5,960 nucleotides of DNA from an uncultured Agitococcus sp. (GCF_937920075.1 NZ_CALETI010000235.1:1-5960), one strand, 5' to 3'. Positions 1 through 5,274 are shown, counted from the first letter of the stretch. Translations and numbers: made by a program. The notes: a model not told the origin generated them from the letters alone.

Positions 1-1
1 T

Positions 2-22
2 AATTTCGTATAACCGTAAAAA
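2..22 (+). repeat. Direct repeat, left copy (21 bp)
   Basis: The 21-bp sequence beginning AATTTCGTATAACC matches 315-335 with one difference (G16 against A329). It sits at the very edge of the window, so the repeated unit may extend further left. Confidence 0.85.
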
Positions 23-37
23 GCATAAGTGGAGAGA

Positions 38-53
38 TACGCGCGCGCACGCG
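38..53. repeat. Alternating purine-pyrimidine GC tract, copy 1
   Basis: TACGCGCGCGCACGCG is strictly alternating and identical to 392-407. It is preceded by GGAGAGA, so 31-43 is also an exact inverted repeat of 404-416. Such tracts can adopt Z-DNA under negative supercoiling. Confidence 0.8.
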
Positions 54-163
54 AGGCAACTCTTTTTTATAGGGGTGCAGAATCTGTATTATCTCGCCTG
101 GTAACTACGCAACACTGAGAAAATGAACATTTTGTACAAGCTATAAAAAGCAAAATCTACCCA

Positions 164-178
164 GTACGCGCGTGCGCG
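164..178. repeat. Alternating purine-pyrimidine GC tract, copy 2
   Basis: GTACGCGCGTGCGCG is strictly alternating. It is followed by CGAAGTATAAAAA (182-194), whose inverted copy lies at 439-451 beyond the third tract. Confidence 0.75.
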
Positions 179-281
179 ACTCGAAGTATAAAAAAGTGTT
201 CATAAAGTTAAAATCTTATTGAACACGTCCAAAACTAAAACATCTATTTTATGAACACTTAAAAAACTATTGAACAGGGGC

Positions 282-305
282 GTTCATAAACGGTCATTTA
301 TGAAC
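282..305. repeat. Perfect inverted pair of iterons
   Basis: GTTCATAAA (282-290) and TTTATGAAC (297-305) form a perfect 9-bp inverted repeat around the spacer CGGTCA. It is the most symmetric element of the iteron cluster, suggesting a dimeric binding site or an origin core. The half-site ATGAAC reappears as a tighter palindrome at 4603-4615. Confidence 0.8.
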
Positions 306-314
306 AGGTGCGCG

Positions 315-335
315 AATTTCGTATAACCATAAAAA
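315..335 (+). repeat. Direct repeat, right copy (21 bp)
   Basis: This is the second copy of the 2-22 repeat, in the same orientation and 313 bp away. Both copies are followed downstream by the same alternating GC tract (38-53 and 392-407), so the origin region looks built from a duplicated, diverged module. Confidence 0.85.
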
Positions 336-358
336 CTGTTCTTTTTGTTCATTTTGCT

Positions 359-380
359 GCATCAGCTCCAACACTTGCGC
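359..380. repeat. 22-bp exact copy of the junction between the two small genes
   Basis: The 22 bases beginning GCATCAGCTCCAACAC are identical to 4937-4958. There they encode AQVLELM of the 61-residue protein and carry the GGAG ribosome binding site of the 81-residue gene. Here they lie between two iterons with no intact gene around them. Confidence 0.85.
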
Positions 381-391
381 GAATTGATAAC

Positions 392-410
392 TACGCGCGC
401 GCACGCGTAT
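392..410. repeat. Alternating purine-pyrimidine GC tract, copy 3
   Basis: This is a 19-base strictly alternating run starting TACGCGCGCG and ending CGTAT. It contains an exact 16-base copy of 38-53. Its continuation through 416 (CGCGTATCTCTCC, 404-416) is the inverted partner of 31-43. Confidence 0.8.
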
Positions 411-489
411 CTCTCCAATTATTGAACAGTATCACGCCTTTTTATACTTCGGAAATCTCTTATTGTTTCATCGCTAAAACATAAACCAT

Positions 490-527
490 AGGCGCAGCAA
501 AATGACTAAGGTTCTAGTCATGCGCCT
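490..527. other. Bulged hairpin
   Basis: AGGCGCA (490-496) pairs with TGCGCCT (521-527), and TGACTA (503-508) with TAGTCA (515-520). There is a 6-nt one-sided bulge and a 6-nt loop. On the plus strand the stem is followed by TTATT, too weak for a confident terminator. It may be a structural element or a poor bidirectional terminator. Confidence 0.5.
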
Positions 528-537
528 TTATTGTGTC

Positions 538-581
538 GCATAAGCCCACCAACAAAACGACGTTTATTAGTGGGTTTATGC
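538..581. other. Stem-loop between origin and rep
   Basis: GCATAAGCCCAC (538-549) pairs with GTGGGTTTATGC (570-581) over 12 positions with one wobble pair. The loop holds AAACG-A-CGTTT. It is the second of three adjacent hairpins past the rep stop codon. No U-tract follows on the minus strand. Confidence 0.5.
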
Positions 582-585
582 TGTT

Positions 586-640
586 TGCCAACAGATAGAA
601 TTTACTATTTGCTTAGACAATAGAGTTTTATCTGTTGGCA
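586..640. repeat. Palindromic insert-like element abutting the rep stop codon
   Basis: TGCCAACAGATA (586-597) and TATCTGTTGGCA (629-640) are perfect 12-bp inverted repeats, extendable inward with wobble pairs. The segment is flanked by an exact 11-bp direct repeat, TTATGCTGTTT, at 576-586 and 641-651. The right copy contains the rep stop codon. The arrangement resembles a tiny inserted element with target duplication. It could also act as a 3'-end hairpin for rep mRNA; on the plus strand it is followed by a T-run (649-654). Confidence 0.6.
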
Positions 641-3600
641 TTATGCTGTTTTTTGCCCCCAGTTCTTTAGTATTTCGTCATCGGTCATCTCTGCAAAGGT
701 AAATACTTTCGCGGCTTTGTTTATATCTAAAGCGTGAATATTTTGTTTTTTGCGATTGCCTGAATGAATAACCATACATTGCCAACTTCCTTCTTTAATT
801 GAATAAATGCGGCCTTGTCGGGTTTGTTTTGCTTCGGTCTCTAGTCCGAGTCGTTTAATCAGGTTTGTAATTGAGCGAATGGCGTACCGTTCATTTATTT
901 TCTCAAAATTACCAAAACCAAGCGCGGCTAGTTCGTTATGATGAATCTGTAACCTTTTGAGCGCGTCTAATGCCTGAGTAAAGCTAAACGAACCTTTGCC
1001 CGTTTCTTTATCAATCCCCAGTCTGTCAAAAATCATCGTGTAAATTCGATGCTTTTCGAGTGCTTTTGTTCGCAATGATAAGTTTTCTTGAGTCATTGCC
1101 TGTTGCTTATCAAAGTCAATACAGGCTTGTTCGTTTGCCCGTAAAGTCTCGAATAAATGAATTTTCTTTAAGCCTTTATCTTCCCAAAACTTAATATCTG
1201 CCCATTTAGGCTCGATAATTGCCAATTGTTCACATATTTTAAAACGTGCCAGTTCTAACTTTTCTTTTAGAGTGGTCGTGTTGGCGTTCTTTTCGTGCTG
1301 TTCTGCTTGTTGCGCGTCGATTACTTCGGCATTAACAATGCCAATCAAGCGACGTTCTTTAACGGCTTTTTTGGCTTCCTTAGATGCTTTTTTATAACTG
1401 GTTGAATCGTCGGCATCTTCAACAATGCCAAGTTTTTGCACTTCATGGCCTTTAGCAATAAAGCAAAGTAGCGTTTTATTGGCGTAGTCTTTGCGGCTTT
1501 CTTCCTGTTGCATAAGTATCTTATAGCGCAAGGTGTCGAGTTCTGAGGCTTTAACATCAATCGTTAATTTGTCTGTCGTTGGGTCAATCGCTAGGCGTAA
1601 ACGTCTATTTATAAGCATATCGCCTAATAGCTTTGTTGCGTCCGACGTTGCCTCTGGTCGGTTGTTCTTATCCTCAAAACCAATAAATAAGCGTTTAGCA
1701 TGGCGATAACGTGCCGACATTTGCATTATATCGGTAGGCGTTAAAATGCCTGTCAAAAGCATATAAACATCATCGAAGTATTTCTTTTCAATACTGAACC
1801 CACTGCCAATGGTCGGACTAGCCAACACAACACGCGGTCGATGTTTGGCTAAATAAGTATCAGGGTCTTTTAAAAACTCTGTTTCGTCAGGTTCGGCTTT
1901 GGTGTCGCTGTTCACCACTAAAATATCGTTTGCGCTTATGCCTGAGCTAATCAATACCAATTTAAGGCTTTCGGTTTCGTTTTTAGTGTCGCAATGAATC
2001 AGTAGTTTGTTTCCTGCAATAGCTGAACGTATGGCTTCATCTCTGATAGTGTTTGTGTCTGAGTGAATGACTGGTTTATCAATTTTTGGCGCGTTGCCGC
2101 TTATATCGCTCGCTATACGTCTAATCGGTTTGCCGCATGACTTGAGAAAATTTAAGGTCGTTTGGTCAATGTCGGCATCAGCACAAATAACAAGTCGTGC
2201 GTTTTTAATGGCTGTTTTAATGGTTGCCAATACCTTGGCGCGGTCTCGATTGTCAAAAGTACCGACGGCTATATGCTCTAAAACTTGCTTAATCTCATCA
2301 ATAAAAAGCACGTCGCAATCTTCATAAAACGCGGCAAAGTGCCATTTAGCCAAAGAGTTCGCAACAATAGCCATATACTGAACATCGCGCATATCATGGG
2401 GTTTTAGGTCTTGATAGTTTTCTAGGGTTAATCGTGCTGAGCTGTTCGCGCTTAGGCTTACTCGATGCGATATATAGCCTACTCTTTCGCCTTGCGATTC
2501 GTAAAGTCTTGCCAGTTTAACTATTTCGGCCATGTTCAAGGTTTTGCCTGAACCTGTACCGCGATTGTCGATGTATAGCCCACCATTTTTAAACAAAGTA
2601 TCGGCTGTATGTTTGGCCATTGTCTGAGGTGCAAAGTGAACGGCGATATTATCTTTAAAACTAAATAACGGCTTTACGGCCTCAATTTTGGCGTTATATT
2701 TTTGGCTTATCCATAACGCTTTAGACTCAAGAAACGCGCTCCACTCATGGCCTAAATGCTTCTTAATACGCGCTAAACTGAGTTCTAGTGGGCGTATTGG
2801 GGCGCAATCTACGGCATAAGCTAACAGCGCGTAAACGGCCTTTTCTCGTTGGTTATGGGGTAACAACTTGATACTTTCCAAGCGTTGCCCTAGTTTGTCG
2901 ATGTTCACCTTTCGACGGTTTTCTTTATTATTAACGACGGCTTGAACGGCTTCGATATTGTAGCCATCACTCACTAAAACGTCGTTTAAATCCCAATTTA
3001 CGGCATCATCACAAGGCGCAATAATTAAGTAATCGGACTGCTTGCCCCCGTATGTAATGGCGTTAAGTGCCGCGTTTATGCCTGTATTGCCATTTTGTGC
3101 AAGGTTCTTTCTGTCGTTGTCTGCCAGTATCGTGATATTTTCAGCGTATGTACCACGAACAAACGGCACGACGCGCTTTAGGTTTCCTGCATTTAATGCA
3201 ACAAAACACGGTTCACCTGTTGCTAGGTGGTAGGTTATGGCGTTGGCTAAACCTTCGGCTATATAAGCGCGGCCTGTGATTTTTTCCGCATCACCAACAA
3301 TAGTAAATGCGCCCCCCATTGAACCGATAAAATCCTTATTATCGTTGCGGCCTTTGGGTATTTCGGCATAAATGCGCTGATAGCCAACGACGCGCCCACT
3401 TTGCCCGTGTAAAGCGTAGGCGATAAAATCCCCTAGTCCATCATTACCACGTCTAAGGTCGAGTGATAACGCGGCTAATGGTGCAAGCTGAGAACCAAAT
3501 TTTTTAATAAGATAAGCATGGTCTCCAACTTCACGCGGCAAGGTTTTGAAAAGTTCGTGAAAATCATTTAAGCGTTTTGCTTTGTAAGCTGCTTGTTTTG

Positions 3601-4114
3601 CTTCGGCTTGGTCTGCCTTTGCCTTTCTTGCCTTTGCTTCGGCCTCAAAATCGCGCTTAGGTGCGGTATTTGTTCGGCTTGATACCTTTGCATCATCTAA
3701 GCCTAAAGCACGTCTATAACGCGCTGTTGCTGCTTCTAATCCGCTAAATGTTTCGCTTTGTCCGCCATGTTTAGACGTGTTTAGCGTGATGATGGGGTAA
3801 TAGCCGACGGGTTCATTATTCCAAGTAAAAACTTTCTCACGAACAAAAGCAAAAACAGGGTCGCCTTTAGTTAGTGCGATATGTTTGTTTATCTTTTGGC
3901 CATTGAATGAATCAATCTTGTTTTTGAGTGCTTGGCCATCAATGCCAACACTTGCGGCAAGTGCGTTAAACTCGTTAAAGCTGTCGTTTAGAACATCAAA
4001 ACTTGTGAATTGATATGCTATACTTGCTTTGCTTGCTGCTGTTCGCTTAGGGGCTGTCCAGTCGCTTAACTGGTCGCCCCCCTTCCTTTTAAGATTATCT
4101 ATTGTAGAAGTCAT
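641..4114 (-). CDS. Replication protein: Toprim primase-like domain fused to SF2 helicase (CyRepA1-like)
   Basis: This is a 1157-residue multidomain protein, probably the initiator and primase-helicase of the element. Residues 155-185 are a charged Ala/Lys/Glu helix, likely coiled coil. Residues about 195-280 match the region ahead of Toprim in plasmid and phage primases (HAYLIKKFG, then GRVVGYQRIYAEIPKG). The Toprim core follows: IAEGLANA (E287), VALNAGNLKRVV (305-316) and ILADNDRKN (D332, D334), the acidic metal-binding residues. An SF2 helicase comes next: Walker A GTGSGKT (519-525), Walker B DVLFIDE (601-607), ICADAD (643-648), ASPTIGSGFS (765-774) and a motif VI-like QMSARYRH (798-805). 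The C-terminus (about 1040-1110) is predicted by eye to be helical and winged-helix-like, a possible origin-binding part. No N-terminal zinc-binding cysteines are seen. The Toprim-SF2 order resembles the CyRepA1 plasmid replication family. The start is ATG with GGAGG 7 nt upstream, 3 nt after alpA, so the two are probably cotranscribed and translationally coupled. Domain calls are confident; the initiator role is inferred. Confidence 0.9.
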   Translation of the reverse strand: MTSTIDNLKRKGGDQLSDWTAPKRTAASKASIAYQFTSFDVLNDSFNEFNALAASVGIDGQALKNKIDSFNGQKINKHIALTKGDPVFAFVREKVFTWNNEPVGYYPIITLNTSKHGGQSETFSGLEAATARYRRALGLDDAKVSSRTNTAPKRDFEAEAKARKAKADQAEAKQAAYKAKRLNDFHELFKTLPREVGDHAYLIKKFGSQLAPLAALSLDLRRGNDGLGDFIAYALHGQSGRVVGYQRIYAEIPKGRNDNKDFIGSMGGAFTIVGDAEKITGRAYIAEGLANAITYHLATGEPCFVALNAGNLKRVVPFVRGTYAENITILADNDRKNLAQNGNTGINAALNAITYGGKQSDYLIIAPCDDAVNWDLNDVLVSDGYNIEAVQAVVNNKENRRKVNIDKLGQRLESIKLLPHNQREKAVYALLAYAVDCAPIRPLELSLARIKKHLGHEWSAFLESKALWISQKYNAKIEAVKPLFSFKDNIAVHFAPQTMAKHTADTLFKNGGLYIDNRGTGSGKTLNMAEIVKLARLYESQGERVGYISHRVSLSANSSARLTLENYQDLKPHDMRDVQYMAIVANSLAKWHFAAFYEDCDVLFIDEIKQVLEHIAVGTFDNRDRAKVLATIKTAIKNARLVICADADIDQTTLNFLKSCGKPIRRIASDISGNAPKIDKPVIHSDTNTIRDEAIRSAIAGNKLLIHCDTKNETESLKLVLISSGISANDILVVNSDTKAEPDETEFLKDPDTYLAKHRPRVVLASPTIGSGFSIEKKYFDDVYMLLTGILTPTDIMQMSARYRHAKRLFIGFEDKNNRPEATSDATKLLGDMLINRRLRLAIDPTTDKLTIDVKASELDTLRYKILMQQEESRKDYANKTLLCFIAKGHEVQKLGIVEDADDSTSYKKASKEAKKAVKERRLIGIVNAEVIDAQQAEQHEKNANTTTLKEKLELARFKICEQLAIIEPKWADIKFWEDKGLKKIHLFETLRANEQACIDFDKQQAMTQENLSLRTKALEKHRIYTMIFDRLGIDKETGKGSFSFTQALDALKRLQIHHNELAALGFGNFEKINERYAIRSITNLIKRLGLETEAKQTRQGRIYSIKEGSWQCMVIHSGNRKKQNIHALDINKAAKVFTFAEMTDDEILKNWGQKTA

Positions 4115-4117
4115 TAC

Positions 4118-4375
4118 TTAGCCTCCCTGTACTTGGTTTGCTAAGCATTGTTGCTGCCATTGGCCTATATCGCTCTCTAACCATGCAACCGCTTTACCCC
4201 CTGCAAGTTTGATGCTTTTTGGGAATAAATCACGCGCCATAAGGTCGTAAATGCCTGTAGAGGATAAGCCAGTTTTGTGCATCACTTCGCGCTTTCTAAT
4301 AAAGCGAATTTGTGAAGTAGAGGGATTAGCAAAAGTTTCGGTTTTTGCAGTTGGGTGCTGTGTAATTGCAGCCAT
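4118..4375 (-). CDS. alpA: AlpA-family helix-turn-helix regulator
   Basis: This 85-residue protein has the compact AlpA/MerR-like DNA-binding fold. The segment FIRKREVMHKTGLSSTGIYD (25-44) is the helix-turn-helix, FPKSIKL (51-57) the usual strand after it, and AVAWLESDIGQW (62-73) the wing and closing helix. AlpA proteins in P4-like elements and Gram-negative PICIs are transcriptional activators of excision or replication genes. The first 20 residues are a loose low-complexity extension. ATG at 4375 is the only reasonable start because the next Met (residue 32) lies inside the HTH. No good Shine-Dalgarno precedes it: the upstream bases form a small hairpin (TCGCT/AGCGA), so translation may be weak or regulated. 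The gene ends 3 nt before rep and its last codons (VQGG) encode the rep ribosome binding site. Family confidence is high; the target promoter is not known, though the palindromes upstream are candidates. Confidence 0.92.
   Translation of the reverse strand: MAAITQHPTAKTETFANPSTSQIRFIRKREVMHKTGLSSTGIYDLMARDLFPKSIKLAGGKAVAWLESDIGQWQQQCLANQVQGG
4122..4126 (-). promoter_or_regulatory. Ribosome binding site of rep inside alpA
   Basis: GGAGG on the minus strand lies 7 nt before the rep ATG and within the last alpA codons. It is the strongest Shine-Dalgarno in the window, while alpA has almost none, so rep may be translated more efficiently than alpA or depend on alpA translation to expose the site. 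Confidence 0.8.
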
Positions 4376-4384
4376 AAGTTAAAC

Positions 4385-4398
4385 TCGCTATAAAGCGA
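4385..4398 (-). promoter_or_regulatory. Small hairpin or operator just upstream of the alpA start
   Basis: TCGCT-ATAA-AGCGA is a perfect 5-bp dyad ending 10 bases before the alpA ATG, where a Shine-Dalgarno would be expected. It could occlude the ribosome or bind a regulator. The stem is short, so confidence is low. Confidence 0.35.
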
Positions 4399-4462
4399 AC
4401 CTAACAAATGAGTAAAAGCGATATAACACAAAATACGTGCGCTTTTTGTTTTTGGGTTTTTT

Positions 4463-4498
4463 GGGCGTTTTGAGATTTTAGGGCGTTTTGAGATTTTT
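4463..4498. repeat. 18-bp tandem repeat in the alpA leader
   Basis: There are two adjacent copies of GGGCGTTTTGAGATTTTA (4463-4480 and 4481-4498, 17 of 18 identical). They lie in a T-rich tract with GGG runs at 4454, 4463 and 4481 (plus strand), so the minus-strand leader RNA is A-rich with C-blocks and probably unstructured here. Confidence 0.7.
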
Positions 4499-4515
4499 GG
4501 TTTTTTTTGGAGCGC

Positions 4516-4536
4516 ATTGTGATTAAAAATCACAAT
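4516..4536. promoter_or_regulatory. Perfect 9+3+9 palindrome, probable operator
   Basis: The arms ATTGTGATT (4516-4524) and AATCACAAT (4528-4536) are perfectly complementary around AAA. It looks like a dimeric repressor or activator site. It resembles a CRP site (TGTGA...TCACA) but the half-sites are 7 apart, not the canonical 6. It could also fold as a hairpin in the alpA leader; no U-run follows on the minus strand, so it is not a standard terminator. Confidence 0.6.
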
Positions 4537-4602
4537 ATGTTGTATAGCTTTGAATCTCCTTTGTAGGCTCTCGGTTAAATGTAATTTAGTCTTTTCTTTT
4601 AC

Positions 4603-4615
4603 GTTCATTATGAAC
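4603..4615. promoter_or_regulatory. GTTCAT-T-ATGAAC palindrome, probable operator of alpA-rep
   Basis: This perfect 13-bp palindrome lies 9 bases past the predicted -10 box of the alpA promoter, overlapping the expected transcription start. Its half-site equals the core of the origin repeats (TTTATGAACA), which points to one protein acting at both places. Confidence 0.6.
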
Positions 4616-4624
4616 ATACACAAC

Positions 4625-4653
4625 ATGATATAAGGGCATTTATTAAGATGCAA
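4625..4653 (-). promoter_or_regulatory. Candidate promoter for alpA-rep
   Basis: On the minus strand, TTGCAT (4648-4653) is a modest -35 and TATCAT (4625-4630) a good -10, with 17 nt between. Transcription would start near 4618 and give a leader of about 240 nt before alpA. The -35 is weak, which suits an activator-dependent promoter. Confidence 0.5.
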
Positions 4654-4689
4654 GCTAAGTAGTGCATCAATCGGGCAACTTGTGAGGGG

Positions 4690-4935
4690 TCAGTTATCGC
4701 GGCTTGATGCAATTAGTATTGTAATACCGCGTTCATAGTCTAAAAAGTTTCTAAGGTATGAGTACGCGGCTGCCAGTGTCTTAAACTTTCGCGCCTGTGG
4801 TGGGCTAGTCATGCGCTGAGGGGCAATCTCTTTACTATCAATCGTAATCTCAAAATAAGACTGATAATCCCAAATGACAACATTTGCACTTTTTTTCATC
4901 TCTAGCAAGGCTTTGGCTATGGGTGCGTTTATCAT
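4690..4935 (-). CDS. Small protein of unknown function, coupled to the upstream 61-residue gene
   Basis: This 81-residue protein is not assigned to a named family. It shows an N-terminal helix (APIAKALLEMKKS), two predicted strands (NVVIWDY and SYFEITID), a basic proline-containing loop (RMTSPPQARK), the segment FKTLAAAYSYLRNF (51-64) and a final strand (ITILIAS). The pattern of strands followed by a K/R-FKTL-AA--YLR helix recurs, as far as I remember, in small plasmid and phage hypothetical proteins, but I cannot name a function. It starts at ATG 4935, overlapping the preceding stop (ATGA). GGAG lies 8 nt upstream within the 3' end of the 61-residue gene, inside the 22-bp segment repeated at 359-380. 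The gene ends about 315 bp before alpA, with a separate promoter between them. Confidence 0.75.
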   Translation of the reverse strand: MINAPIAKALLEMKKSANVVIWDYQSYFEITIDSKEIAPQRMTSPPQARKFKTLAAAYSYLRNFLDYERGITILIASSRDN

Positions 4936-5117
4936 GGCATCAGCTCCAACACTTGCGCCTTGAACGCTTGATATTCTTTCTCACTGATAACTTGCGCCTT
5001 TCTTGCACAATCAATAAATCCTGATAAGTAGGCTATGCTTTTTTCTGCATTGTCGGGGTATTGCTTAATGATGTTTTGTTGCTGAGTGATAAGGTCATCA
5101 ATAACGGCTAATTGCAT
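4932..5117 (-). CDS. Small protein of unknown function, first gene of the leftward operon
   Basis: This is a 61-residue protein that I do not recognise. It is mostly helical by eye: helix one spans LAVIDDLITQQQNIIKQY, then PDNAEKSIAYLSGFIDCARK, then ISEKEYQAFKAQVLELM. It has one cysteine and no membrane segment or signal peptide. The repeated helix pattern suggests a small dimerising or protein-binding helical hairpin. The start is well supported: ATG with AGGAG (5126-5130) 8 nt upstream and a promoter-like sequence just beyond. Its stop overlaps the start of the next gene as ATGA, so translation of the two is coupled. The 22 bp encoding AQVLELM near its end are exactly repeated at 359-380 in the putative origin. 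Small proteins between terS and alpA in satellites often interfere with helper or host functions, but nothing in the sequence shows that here. Confidence 0.75.
   Translation of the reverse strand: MQLAVIDDLITQQQNIIKQYPDNAEKSIAYLSGFIDCARKAQVISEKEYQAFKAQVLELMP
4937..4958. repeat. Partner of the 22-bp repeat, inside the small-gene junction
   Basis: It is identical to 359-380 over 22 bases and differs immediately on both sides. On the minus strand it holds GGAG (4944-4947), 8 nt before the ATG at 4935. Separation between copies is about 4.58 kb, same orientation. Confidence 0.85.
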
Positions 5118-5144
5118 GGTCTAAGCTCCTAAAGTCATGACTTA

Positions 5145-5173
5145 ATCATACAATCAAAAGTATATTTTGAATA
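5145..5173 (-). promoter_or_regulatory. Candidate promoter of the small-gene operon
   Basis: On the minus strand, TATGAT (5145-5150) is a good -10, and TATTCA (5168-5173) a poor -35 at 17-nt spacing. The start would be near 5138, giving a leader of about 20 nt holding AGGAG. An alternative -35, TTGACT (5195-5200), has a GATATT -10 (5170-5175) at the long spacing of 19. Confidence 0.45.
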
Positions 5174-5202
5174 TCTTTTTTTATATTTTTGAATAGTCAA
5201 AA
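5161..5202. promoter_or_regulatory. AT-rich repeated operator-like sites over the small-gene promoter
   Basis: TATATTTTGAATA (5161-5173) recurs as TATATTTTTGAATA (5182-5195), about two helical turns apart. The second overlaps the dyad TTTTGA-ATAG-TCAAAA (5187-5202). The sites cover the candidate -35 elements, as expected for a repressor, though the AT-richness makes chance similarity likely. Confidence 0.4.
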
Positions 5203-5258
5203 TATGCTTATTTAACATAATAGGCGTTATGCGATAAAATAATTCGCTACTTTTTGAT

Positions 5259-5274
5259 GATTTAGTTGGAATCA
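5259..5274. repeat. 16-bp direct repeat, first copy
   Basis: GATTTAGTTGGAATCA matches GATTTTATTGGAATCA at 5381-5396 at 14 of 16 positions. Each copy contains a GATT-N7-AATC dyad, suggesting a repeated protein-binding site between terS and the small genes. Confidence 0.5.

Larger units (their letters stand above)
122..430. other. Putative iteron-type replication origin
   Basis: This AT-rich, gene-free stretch lies beyond the 3' end of rep. TGAACA occurs exactly at 124, 220, 252, 271, 301 and 423 on the plus strand and at 197 and 346 as TGTTCA. There are degenerate copies at 282-287 and 337-342. Two extended forms can be seen: TTTATGAACA (248-257, 297-306, and inverted at 197-206, with a one-mismatch inverted copy at 281-290) and ATTGAACA (218-225, 269-276, 421-428). 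Clustered short repeats beside a rep gene are the hallmark of initiator-bound origins. From memory, the type I iterons bound by satellite P4 alpha protein also contain a TGAACA-like core. No DnaA box was confidently found. Origin function is inferred. Confidence 0.65.
182..451. repeat. Long-range inverted repeat, arms 182-194 and 439-451
   Basis: CGAAGTATAAAAA at 182-194 is the exact reverse complement of TTTTTATACTTCG at 439-451. The arms enclose seven of the eight exact TGAACA copies and so mark a possible outer boundary of the origin core. Confidence 0.7.
4376..4689 (-). other. Intergenic leader between the small genes and alpA
   Basis: This 314-bp stretch has no convincing gene. It holds the alpA promoter, two palindromes, the tandem repeat and the start-proximal hairpin. 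A minus-strand frame runs through it into alpA but is judged spurious. No terminator for the upstream small genes was seen, so read-through into alpA-rep is possible. Confidence 0.6.

Noticed and set aside
284..352. 22-codon minus-strand frame (MNKKNSFYGYTKF...) in the origin
   Set aside because: GGAG is 13 nt away, the frame consists of iterons and the 21-bp repeat, and length gives no support. It is noted only because it follows the copied ribosome binding site.
490..640. Integron attC-like sites
   Set aside because: The stems superficially resemble attC (GTTGGCA/TGCCAAC), but the core-site consensus is not met, the unpaired-base pattern is absent and there is no integrase or cassette.
1345..1560. 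71-codon minus-strand frame inside rep
   Set aside because: It is an out-of-frame shadow of the C-terminal half of rep with lysine-rich composition and no own ribosome binding site.
2067..2327. 86-codon plus-strand frame opposite rep
   Set aside because: It is antisense to the conserved helicase core; its composition reflects the complementary codons.
3042..3233. 63-codon plus-strand frame opposite rep
   Set aside because: It is antisense to the Toprim domain, with no promoter or ribosome binding site.
4454..4510. G-quadruplex in the alpA leader
   Set aside because: There are only three GGG runs with one long loop; the further G runs are pairs, so a stable quadruplex is not supported.
4282..4653. 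Minus-strand open frame of up to 123 codons covering the alpA leader
   Set aside because: It opens at a TTG inside the alpA -35 box, has no ribosome binding site, crosses the palindromes and the tandem repeat (giving PKISKR repeats) and overlaps alpA by 94 bp. It is best read as regulatory DNA that happens to be open.
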